Shown here: positions 1 through 5,458 of the stretch, one piece after another
Layout of the letters: each line of letters starts with the position of its first letter
Position numbering within the stretch: the stretch's first letter is position 1
Assembly (NCBI GenBank): GCA_916720465.1
Contig: CAKARF010000065.1
Span: 1 to 5,458, forward strand
Direction of reading: 5' to 3'
Origin: an uncultured Atopobium sp.
GTDB lineage: Bacteria; Actinomycetota; Coriobacteriia; Coriobacteriales; Atopobiaceae
DNA: 5,458 nt
Translations under genes and position numbers: made by a program
Notes under the pieces: model-generated
Told to the model about the DNA's origin: nothing
The model's input: only the letters and a program-made list of their open reading frames with translations
Database searches by the model: none

Positions 1-3
1 TAC

Positions 4-1221
4 ATGCCAGACGGCTCCAAAAAAGCACAGGGTTTTACCACCAAAATTTCCTGCGTACACACAGAAAATTGGGCAGAGAAAAAAGAAGATTCTTGGTTTA
101 CCTACGAACTTCTCGCCGAAGATCCTAAGACGCATGCGCGCGCTGGCATCTTCCATACGCCTCATGGTGATATTCCAACGCCTATTTTTATGCCGGTTGG
201 AACCAAGGCAACCGTTAAAGGTTTGATGACCGATACCGTCCGTGACCTTGGTGCCAAGATTATTCTGGCAAATACGTATCACCTGTCTCAACGTCCCGGA
301 GATGAGCTGGTAGCACAGATGGGCGGCCTGCATGACTTTATGCAGTGGCATGGACCTATCCTGACGGATTCTGGCGGATTCCAGGTTTTTAGTCATGAGG
401 AGTTTATGAAGCTCTCTGATGAGGGTGTTAAATTCCGTGCGGTAGATTACGACGGCGCATGGTCGTATTGGACGCCAGAAACAAACATGCAGATTGCTCA
501 GAACCTTGGTGCAGACATTGTTATGCAGCTTGATCAGTGCGTAGGCTATCCTGCTGATCGCAAAAAAGTTGAGCGTGGTGTTGAGCTTTCAAGTGCATGG
601 GCGGAGAGATGTTTTAAGGCTCATACTCGTCCTGATCAAGCACTCTTTGGTATTGTTCAAGGTGGTATGCACCTTGATTTGCGCAAGCGCTCAATTGAGC
701 ACCTTGAGTCCATTGGTGATTTTCCTGGTTATGGTATTGGTGGCTATTCCGTTGGAGAGCCTCACGAGGTCATGTTTGAGACACTGGCTCCGCTTTGCGC
801 AGAGTACATGCCGCGCAATAAACCTCGCTATCTGATGGGCGTTGGCAATCCGACAACGCTTATTCGTGGTGTTGCTTGTGGCATTGATATGTTTGACTGC
901 GTGCTTCCAACGCGCACCGCTCGTATGGGCACCGCGTTTTCTCACGAGGGCCGTATGAACCTCAAGAACGCTAAATACTTTGCAGATGCAGGCCCTATTG
1001 ATGCCAAGTGTACCTGTCCGGTTTGTATGGGCGGATATTCTCGCGCGTACATCAATCACCTGGTTAAACAGCACGAGATGCTGGGCGGTCAGCTGCTTTC
1101 TATGCACAATATTTACTTCCTGCTTGAGCTCATGCATCAGGCACGAGAAGCAATTCTTGCAGGTACCTACAGCGATTTTGTTGAGGAGTGGGAAAACTCT
1201 GACGGCGTGGTTGATTTCTAA
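4..1221 (+). CDS. tgt: tRNA-guanine transglycosylase (queuosine biosynthesis)
   Basis: Tgt swaps guanine-34 in GUN-anticodon tRNAs (Tyr, His, Asn, Asp) for the queuosine precursor preQ1, in the cytoplasm. The TIM-barrel signature is complete. FMPVGT lies near residue 62, TDSGGFQVFS carries the general acid/base D122 (Zymomonas D102), and LDQC has D177 and C179. FGIVQGG has Q219, GGYSVGE spans 246-252, and DMFDCVLPTR carries the nucleophile D298 (Zymomonas D280). The zinc site is C336, C338, C341 and H368. The family norm is about 370-380 residues. This ORF has about 31 extra residues before FTYELL (F32), where most homologues begin. ATG at 4 is the only usual start codon in frame before F32, but the frame is open to the left edge and any ribosome site lies outside, so the start is uncertain. 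The last codons overlap a 13-base tandem duplication, and a terminator follows. Family assignment is near certain. Confidence 0.96.
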   Translation: MPDGSKKAQGFTTKISCVHTENWAEKKEDSWFTYELLAEDPKTHARAGIFHTPHGDIPTPIFMPVGTKATVKGLMTDTVRDLGAKIILANTYHLSQRPGDELVAQMGGLHDFMQWHGPILTDSGGFQVFSHEEFMKLSDEGVKFRAVDYDGAWSYWTPETNMQIAQNLGADIVMQLDQCVGYPADRKKVERGVELSSAWAERCFKAHTRPDQALFGIVQGGMHLDLRKRSIEHLESIGDFPGYGIGGYSVGEPHEVMFETLAPLCAEYMPRNKPRYLMGVGNPTTLIRGVACGIDMFDCVLPTRTARMGTAFSHEGRMNLKNAKYFADAGPIDAKCTCPVCMGGYSRAYINHLVKQHEMLGGQLLSMHNIYFLLELMHQAREAILAGTYSDFVEEWENSDGVVDF

Positions 1222-1234
1222 GGTTGATTTCTAA
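1209..1234. repeat. 13-base perfect tandem duplication across the tgt stop codon
   Basis: GGTTGATTTCTAA occurs twice head to tail, at 1209-1221 and 1222-1234. The first copy encodes the last residues of Tgt and supplies its TAA stop. The second lies just outside the gene and is out of frame with it. A perfect 13-base tandem copy is very unlikely by chance in a window of this size, so it looks like a recent slippage or duplication event. Removing one copy would leave the Tgt protein unchanged. Confidence 0.9.
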
Positions 1235-1299
1235 GTTCGTCTGGCGAGAAACCCGTCTTCTTGATAGACCTGCTCAGGTAAGTTTGATTTAAATTTTTT

Positions 1300-1336
1300 A
1301 TGACTAGCTCACTAATTTGCGGGCTAGTCATTTTTT
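1300..1336 (+). terminator. Intrinsic terminator after tgt
   Basis: ATGACTAGC at 1300-1308 pairs perfectly with GCTAGTCAT at 1323-1331, giving a 9-bp stem. It extends inward by a U-G and a C-G pair to leave a 10-base loop. A run of six T (1331-1336) follows directly. On the opposite strand the stem is followed by A and not T, so it acts in the plus direction only. It sits 79 bases after the tgt stop and 90 bases before recJ, and so should separate tgt from recJ-relA transcription. Confidence 0.88.
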
Positions 1337-1351
1337 GTCCGGTGACACGGG

Positions 1352-1357
1352 TAGAAT
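1352..1357 (+). promoter_or_regulatory. Possible -10 element of a recJ-relA promoter
   Basis: TAGAAT matches five of six bases of TATAAT and lies between the terminator and recJ, where a new promoter is expected. No convincing -35 is seen: the region 17 bases upstream (about 1329-1334) is the T tract of the terminator. An alternative pair is GTGACA (1342-1347) with GATAAA (1364-1369), 16 bases apart. The need for a promoter here is inferred from the terminator; the exact site is weakly supported. Confidence 0.3.
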
Positions 1358-1376
1358 GAAAGAGATAAACATTCGC

Positions 1377-1412
1377 GGGTGCCCAAGGCGCCCCTGGCTG
1401 GCTCTGCCGCCA
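1377..1412 (+). promoter_or_regulatory. GC-rich double hairpin leader upstream of recJ
   Basis: GGGTGCC (1377-1383) can pair with GGCGCCC (1387-1393) through seven pairs including one G-U, around a CAA loop. Directly after it, TGGCTGGC (1395-1402) can pair with GCCGCCA (1406-1412) with one bulged C and a U-G pair around TCT. The pair ends eight bases before the GAGG ribosome site. No T tract follows, so these are not ordinary terminators. Their position could modulate recJ translation. Pairing is seen by eye; a function is only inferred. Confidence 0.35.
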
Positions 1413-1419
1413 CAGAAAA

Positions 1420-1423
1420 GAGG
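1420..1423 (+). promoter_or_regulatory. recJ Shine-Dalgarno with tandem ATG starts
   Basis: GAGG at 1420-1423, within an A/G-rich stretch, precedes two in-frame ATG codons at 1426 and 1429. The spacing is two bases to the first and five to the second, so the second ATG fits normal ribosome geometry better. The protein would differ by one methionine only. No GTG or TTG start lies in frame in the next twenty codons. Confidence 0.6.
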
Positions 1424-1425
1424 AC

Positions 1426-4400
1426 ATGATGCCCGGCATCGAGAAAAGCACTCGTTGGAGTGTTCTTACACAAGACGTATATCTAGAGTCGTTATTTGAA
1501 AAAGAATTGCACGTCACCTCACTTGTTGCCCGTGTGTTGGTAGCACGCGGATTTACTGATGTAGCTGCAGCTCAAGAGTTTCTCTCGCCATCTTTGCAAA
1601 GAGATTGGCTTGATCCACAGTGCATTCCTGGAATGGCTGAGGTTGCAGCCCGTGTTCATAAGGCAATTGTTGAGCATCAAAAGATTGCCGTATTTGGCGA
1701 TTTTGACGTAGATGGCATGAGCTCAACGTGTCTGCTTACGCTGGCTTTACGTCGCTTGGGAGCAGATGTTTTGCCGTATATTCCGCACCGTTTTGGTGAG
1801 GGATACGGACTTTCTAAAGAGGCTCTTGCAAGAGTTTTACAAGATAGAAAGCCAGATTTAATTATTACCGTAGATAACGGCATTGCTGCTGCTCAAGAAG
1901 TTGCTTGGCTTTTGCAGCAGGGGATTAATGTTGTTGTTACTGATCATCATGAGCCTGCAGATTTGGTGCCCCAGGGTGTTCCAGTAACTGATCCAAAGCT
2001 TGTTGAGGATTGCCCTTCCAGAGAACTTGCTGGTGCGGGTGTTACTCTTAAGCTAGTTCAGGTTTTAGGACAGCTTCTTGGTCAACCTCAGCTGTGGCTT
2101 GATTACATTGATGTTGCTATGTTGGGCACGCTATCTGACATGATGATGCTCAACAAAGAGAATCGTGCGTTGGTTTCTGAAGGCGTTAAGCGTCTTCAGA
2201 AAGGTCTTCGTCCAGGTCTTGTAGCTCTTGCAGCTGTTGCTGGTCAAGATATTGCTCAGATTTCTGCAGATAATCTGCCGTTTTCTATTATTCCTCGCCT
2301 TAATGCAGCTGGACGCATGGGCACTACCGATATTGCCCTTGATCTTCTTCTTACAGAAGACGCGGAAGAGGCAACCATTCTTGCTGGCAAACTTGAAGAG
2401 ATTAATGCTGAGCGTCGTGCTATTGAGGCAAAACTCACCGATGAAGCCCTTGAACAGGCAAAAGAAATCTATGACGGTGGTCACGCTATTGTGCTTGCCA
2501 AAGAGGGTTGGCATGAGGGTGTTAAGGGCATTGTTGCCTCAAGAATTGTTAATCGCTATCACGTACCTTGCATTTTGTTCACCATCCAAGACGGTGTAGC
2601 TCGTGGTTCTGGCCGCTCTGTTGGTTCTGTTGATTTGTTCCATGCGGTTGAGCAGTGCGCAGATCTTACGGTCCGTTTTGGTGGCCACCAAGGAGCTGTT
2701 GGCGTAACAGTAGAAACATCAAAGATTGACGCATTTAGAAAGCGTTTATCCGAGGTCATGGCAGAGCTTCCAGAAGAAGAGTTTGAGTCTTCAGGAGAAG
2801 TAACAGCACTAGTAAACCTAGATGAAATCACCATCAACTCTATCGACGCGCTTGAGGCATTGCAACCGTTTGGTCAGGGCAATAAAAAGCCGCTCTTTGG
2901 CGTCAAGGGTGTGGTGATGAAGAATCGCTCACGCGTTGGCGCAGGTGGTGCTCACCTCTGCTTTATGGCTTCAAACGGCATCTCTTCAATTTCATCCATT
3001 ATGTTTAGAACGCCTCATGTCGAGGCAGCAGCTGAGTATGACGGTGCTGTTGATTTGATTTTTGAAGCAGTTAACGAGACCTGGCAGGGTAGAACTAAGC
3101 CAAAACTCATGGTCAGAGATATTCTCTACAGAGATTTTACCGATGAAGATGACGGCCCCATTGAAGCAGATCTTCTCGGCAGTGCTGCTGACCTGCCCCT
3201 TGTGGTTACCAAAGAGGCAACAGAGGCTGATCAGACGTCTCAAGAGCAGGCGCAGCAAAGGCGCCAAGAGCTGGAGAGCCTGTCTTCTAGGGAGCTCACG
3301 CAGACCCTGGTAACCTCCATGATTGGTTCAAGAGAGCTTCTGCCTCTGCAGAAGAAGACGTTAGAGGTTCTCTCTCAAGGAACGTCTTGTCTCTCTGTTA
3401 TGGCAACAGGCAGAGGTAAATCGCTTATCTTCCAGGTTCACGCAGCTCGCGTTGCGCTTCTGCAACACAAGATGAGCGTATTTGTCTACCCGCTGCGCGC
3501 CCTCATCAATGACCAGGTCCAAAGCATGAAAAACACCTTTGAGGCTTTGGGAATCTCTGTTGAGGTGCTCAACGGAGAAACAGACCTTACCAGCCGAGAA
3601 GACCTGTTTGCTCGCATGGCAAACAATGAGCTTGATATTGTGCTGACTACGCCAGAGTTCTTCTCGCTCCACGCTGATCAGTTTGCTACGTCGCAGAACA
3701 TCTCATTTGTGGTATTTGACGAGGCCCATCACGTGGGCATGAATGCTTCTGAGGGCAGACTTGCGTACGCGCAGATGCCACAGGTGCTAAAGATGCTTGG
3801 AAGTCCGCAGGTACTTGCTACAACAGCTACAGCTACTACGCAGGCAGCTCAGCATATCTGTGAGCTTCTCTCTATAGAAGCAGAGCACGTATACAAAGAC
3901 AAAACGGCTCGTACTAACCTTGAACTCAAGGACCTTCGCGGTGCTAAGGATAGGGAATGTGCGCTGCTTTCTCTTGTGTCAGATGGCACAAAAACGGTTG
4001 TCTACGTCAATTCAAGGGAGCAGGCGCAGGCACTGACGCGTATGCTACGCCATCGTATTCCAGAACTTGGTCATAAGATTGCGTTCTATCATGCAGGCCT
4101 GACGCCTCAGATACGCAAGAACGTTGGGCGCGCCTTTAGACGTGGAGACGTCTGCTGCATTATTGCCACCAGTGCTTTTGGCGAGGGTGTCAATATCTCC
4201 GATATTCGCCAGGTTATCCTGTATCACCTGCCGTTTGGTCGTGTTGCGTTCAACCAGATGAGCGGACGCGCAGGCAGAGACGGTAAGCCTTCTGTAATCC
4301 AGATGCTTTTTGATGCGCACGATATGCGCGTGAATGAGCGCATTCTTTCTTCTCATGCACCACAGCGAGAAGCCCTGGTTGCTGTCTACCGTGCGCTTAC

Positions 4401-4791
4401 GGCACTGCAGCCAAAGCTTGGTGCTCAGACAGCTGATTCAGTGCTCACCGATGAAGATATTGCTCAGATGGCGCTAGAAATTGACCCGCGATCTAAGGCT
4501 GACGAGCAAACCGTTCGTGTTGCACTTGACGTTTTTGTTGAGCTAGGGTTTATTAGCATTGAGGGATTTGATCAAACGCGAACAATTTCCGTCAATAGTC
4601 AAGCTTCGCACATGGACTTGCTGGAGTCTGCACGCTACGCTGAGGGGCTTAAAGCGCACGCTGAGTTTGAATCATTTGCTCAGTGGGTACTTTCTGCTTC
4701 ACCAGAAGAGCTGGCAGATGCTATAACAAAACCCATCGTTCCAGAAATTGGTTCAACGTTTGATGGGGGAAGGGAGTCCTCTGATGAGTGA
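1426..4791 (+). CDS. recJ: RecJ exonuclease fused to a RecQ-like SF2 helicase
   Basis: RecJ is a 5'-3' single-strand DNA exonuclease for recombination and mismatch repair. The nuclease half is complete. DFDVDG (92-97), TVDNGI (D150), DHH (173-175) and GTLSDM (D238) supply the metal ligands; PRLNAAGRM (290-298), GSGRS (394-398) and FGGHQ (418-422) form DHHA1. LQPFGQGN (479-486) leads into an OB fold to about 570. After a Q/E-rich acidic linker (about 571-630) comes a helicase: LLPLQ (637-641), Walker A ATGRGKS (660-666), YPLRALINDQV (688-698), TTPEF (741-745), DEAH (765-768), TTATAT (799-804), VYVNS (859-863), FYHAG (887-891), ATSAFGEGVN (914-923) and QMSGRAGRDG (944-953). A winged-helix-like part (about 1007-1057) and a helical tail follow. 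RecJ is usually about 550-800 residues; this has about 1,121. The RecQ zinc cysteines, HRDC and aromatic-rich loop are absent. The two-domain reading is firm; joint unwinding and degradation is inferred. Confidence 0.95.
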   Translation: MMPGIEKSTRWSVLTQDVYLESLFEKELHVTSLVARVLVARGFTDVAAAQEFLSPSLQRDWLDPQCIPGMAEVAARVHKAIVEHQKIAVFGDFDVDGMSSTCLLTLALRRLGADVLPYIPHRFGEGYGLSKEALARVLQDRKPDLIITVDNGIAAAQEVAWLLQQGINVVVTDHHEPADLVPQGVPVTDPKLVEDCPSRELAGAGVTLKLVQVLGQLLGQPQLWLDYIDVAMLGTLSDMMMLNKENRALVSEGVKRLQKGLRPGLVALAAVAGQDIAQISADNLPFSIIPRLNAAGRMGTTDIALDLLLTEDAEEATILAGKLEEINAERRAIEAKLTDEALEQAKEIYDGGHAIVLAKEGWHEGVKGIVASRIVNRYHVPCILFTIQDGVARGSGRSVGSVDLFHAVEQCADLTVRFGGHQGAVGVTVETSKIDAFRKRLSEVMAELPEEEFESSGEVTALVNLDEITINSIDALEALQPFGQGNKKPLFGVKGVVMKNRSRVGAGGAHLCFMASNGISSISSIMFRTPHVEAAAEYDGAVDLIFEAVNETWQGRTKPKLMVRDILYRDFTDEDDGPIEADLLGSAADLPLVVTKEATEADQTSQEQAQQRRQELESLSSRELTQTLVTSMIGSRELLPLQKKTLEVLSQGTSCLSVMATGRGKSLIFQVHAARVALLQHKMSVFVYPLRALINDQVQSMKNTFEALGISVEVLNGETDLTSREDLFARMANNELDIVLTTPEFFSLHADQFATSQNISFVVFDEAHHVGMNASEGRLAYAQMPQVLKMLGSPQVLATTATATTQAAQHICELLSIEAEHVYKDKTARTNLELKDLRGAKDRECALLSLVSDGTKTVVYVNSREQAQALTRMLRHRIPELGHKIAFYHAGLTPQIRKNVGRAFRRGDVCCIIATSAFGEGVNISDIRQVILYHLPFGRVAFNQMSGRAGRDGKPSVIQMLFDAHDMRVNERILSSHAPQREALVAVYRALTALQPKLGAQTADSVLTDEDIAQMALEIDPRSKADEQTVRVALDVFVELGFISIEGFDQTRTISVNSQASHMDLLESARYAEGLKAHAEFESFAQWVLSASPEELADAITKPIVPEIGSTFDGGRESSDE
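4770..4776 (+). promoter_or_regulatory. Shine-Dalgarno of relA inside recJ
   Basis: The purine run GGGGGAAGGGAG (4765-4776) contains AAGGGAG, seven bases before ATG 4784. It encodes the Gly-Gly-Arg-Glu near the RecJ C-terminus. It decides the relA start: the ATG is well spaced and the protein from there matches the family N-terminus. The site is buried in the recJ end, so relA is probably translated by both re-initiation and direct binding. Confidence 0.8.
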
Positions 4792-5458
4792 CGAGAGGAC
4801 CAAAAAAGAGGCTAAGGCGCCAGGCGCAGATAATTACCGCCTGCTTGAGGGAGCTGTGCGCACGTATCTGCCTGAGGAGGCTCAGGCAAAGATTGCCGCT
4901 GCGTATGCCTTTGCTGCTGACTACCACAAAGACCAGCGTCGTCGTTCTGGCGAGCCCTACATTAACCACCCAGTTGAAGTAGCCCTTATTCTTGCGCACG
5001 ATCTTCATATGGATGAAGACACCATCTGTGCCGCCCTTATGCACGATACCGTAGAAGATACGTCTGCCTCACTCGACGAAATCTCTTCTCGCTTTGGTGA
5101 ATCTGTCGCAGAACTTGTTGATGGCGTCACAAAACTTACGTCCATTGAGGTCAGCTCAATGGACGAGAAACAGGCGCTTAACCTGCGCAAAATGTTCCTT
5201 GCCATGTCAAAAGACATTCGCGTTGTTATTATCAAGCTTGCTGACCGCCTCCACAACATGCGTACGTTGGCAGCACTTCCGCCGGATCGTCGTCTGTTCA
5301 AGGCGCGAGAAACCATGGACGTGTATGCACCACTTGCTGACCGCCTAGGTATCTCTTCGGTTAAGTGGGAGCTTGAGGACTTGTCTTTCTTTTGGCTAGA
5401 GCCAGAGGAGTACCAGCGTGTTGCTCGCATGGTTTCTGATTCTCGTGCACAAAGAGAG
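4784..5458 (+). CDS. relA: RelA/SpoT-type (p)ppGpp synthetase/hydrolase, 5' part
   Basis: This is a long RSH enzyme of the stringent response, making (p)ppGpp from ATP and GTP/GDP and hydrolysing it. Only 225 codons are present; the frame is open at the right edge, so this is about the first third of a family usually 700-800 residues long. The HD hydrolase domain is visible and looks active: RRRSGEPYINHP has R53 and H62, LMHDTVEDT has H87, D88, E91 and D92, and KLADRLHNMRT has D154 and N158, matching the Mn2+ and nucleotide residues of Streptococcus Rel. The segment WELEDLSFFWLEPEEY (195-210) is the conserved step towards the synthetase domain, which lies beyond the window. An intact HD argues for a bifunctional Rel and not an E. 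coli RelA with a dead hydrolase. ATG 4784 overlaps the recJ stop by eight bases (ATGAGTGA), implying coupling. Synthetase activity cannot be judged here. Confidence 0.95.
   Translation, partial: MSDERTKKEAKAPGADNYRLLEGAVRTYLPEEAQAKIAAAYAFAADYHKDQRRRSGEPYINHPVEVALILAHDLHMDEDTICAALMHDTVEDTSASLDEISSRFGESVAELVDGVTKLTSIEVSSMDEKQALNLRKMFLAMSKDIRVVIIKLADRLHNMRTLAALPPDRRLFKARETMDVYAPLADRLGISSVKWELEDLSFFWLEPEEYQRVARMVSDSRAQRE
4869..4888 (+). repeat. 8-bp perfect inverted repeat early in relA
   Basis: TGCCTGAG (4869-4876) and CTCAGGCA (4881-4888) are perfect complements around a GAGG loop, 85 bases after the relA ATG. The repeat encodes residues 29-35. An 8-bp match with a short loop can arise by chance at about this frequency in a window this long, so a function is uncertain. 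Confidence 0.5.
5139..5165 (+). repeat. 11-bp perfect inverted repeat within relA
   Basis: CGTCCATTGAG (5139-5149) and CTCAATGGACG (5155-5165) are exact reverse complements separated by GTCAG. In mRNA this forms an 11-bp stem with a 5-base loop. It encodes residues 119-128, a variable loop between the HDTVEDT and LADRLHN motifs of the hydrolase domain. No T tract follows, so it is not a standard terminator. The sequence feature is certain; any role is unknown. Confidence 0.75.

Noticed and set aside
691..1137. 148-codon open frame on the minus strand opposite tgt
   Set aside because: It lies wholly inside tgt, whose conserved motifs run through this stretch. It has no recognisable domain and reads as an antisense shadow.
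1268..1279. ACCTGCTCAGGT dyad in the tgt-recJ gap
   Set aside because: Five-bp arms with a two-base centre are too short for a stable hairpin and match no operator I know. It could be a protein site, but nothing supports that.
1317..1499. 60-codon plus-strand frame spanning the tgt-recJ gap
   Set aside because: It starts inside the terminator hairpin, runs into recJ out of frame and shows no family resemblance.
2131..2514. 127-codon open frame on the minus strand opposite recJ
   Set aside because: It covers the RecJ metal-site and DHHA1 region, has no recognisable protein and no supporting start signals.
3337..3354. CTTCTGC/GCAGAAG inverted repeat in recJ
   Set aside because: A 7-bp repeat with a 4-base loop is expected a few times by chance in this length and it sits at the helicase Q-like motif, where codons explain it.
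3245..4030. Shared 12-mer GAGCAGGCGCAG in the recJ linker and near helicase motif IV
   Set aside because: Both copies encode Glu-Gln-Ala-Gln in the same frame; shared codon use for a short peptide is the simplest explanation, and the flanks do not match.
4788..4982. GTG-started open frame overlapping the relA start in another frame
   Set aside because: The frame from ATG 4784 encodes the conserved RSH hydrolase domain; the other frame is arginine/leucine-rich and unrelated to any family I recognise.
5005..5430. 141-codon serine-rich open frame on the minus strand opposite relA
   Set aside because: Serine and arginine richness is typical of antisense translation, and relA conserved motifs explain the sequence.
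1..5458. Search for CRISPR arrays, tRNA/rRNA genes, insertion sequences, phage or defence genes
   Set aside because: Nearly all bases are covered by three housekeeping-type genes and no spaced repeats, cloverleaf, transposase or terminal repeats were seen.

Overview
The window carries three genes on the plus strand, all of bacterial housekeeping type: tgt (queuosine tRNA modification), a very long recJ (single-strand DNA exonuclease) fused to a RecQ-like helicase, and the 5' part of a relA/spoT-type (p)ppGpp enzyme that runs off the right edge. Base composition is roughly half G+C. From the protein style and the extended RecJ, I think of a Coriobacteriia-type actinobacterium (Atopobium/Lancefieldella/Olsenella relatives). 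This is an impression from memory, not a database result.

Layout: tgt fills 4-1221, and its reading frame is still open at the left edge. A 204-base gap (1222-1425) follows. It holds a 13-base tandem duplication across the tgt stop, a clear intrinsic terminator (1300-1336), a possible -10 element and a GC-rich hairpin leader just before the recJ ribosome binding site. recJ (1426-4791) encodes about 1,121 residues: a complete RecJ nuclease core (DHH, DHHA1, OB), an acidic Q/E-rich linker, then a two-lobe superfamily 2 helicase with all main motifs and a winged-helix-like tail. relA starts at 4784 inside the last codons of recJ (8-base overlap) with its own strong Shine-Dalgarno, and continues to 5458 with an apparently intact HD hydrolase domain.

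The terminator suggests that tgt ends one transcript and that recJ-relA form a second, translationally coupled unit. The order recalls the Firmicutes locus queA-tgt-yajC/secDF-recJ-apt-relA, here without yajC/secDF and without apt. The strongest candidate for something unusual is the RecJ-helicase fusion: one polypeptide that could unwind and degrade DNA, a job that E. coli splits between RecQ and RecJ. The helicase half lacks the RecQ aromatic-rich loop, zinc-binding cysteines and HRDC domain, so it is not simply RecQ joined to RecJ. A second structural oddity is a perfect 11-bp inverted repeat inside the relA coding sequence.
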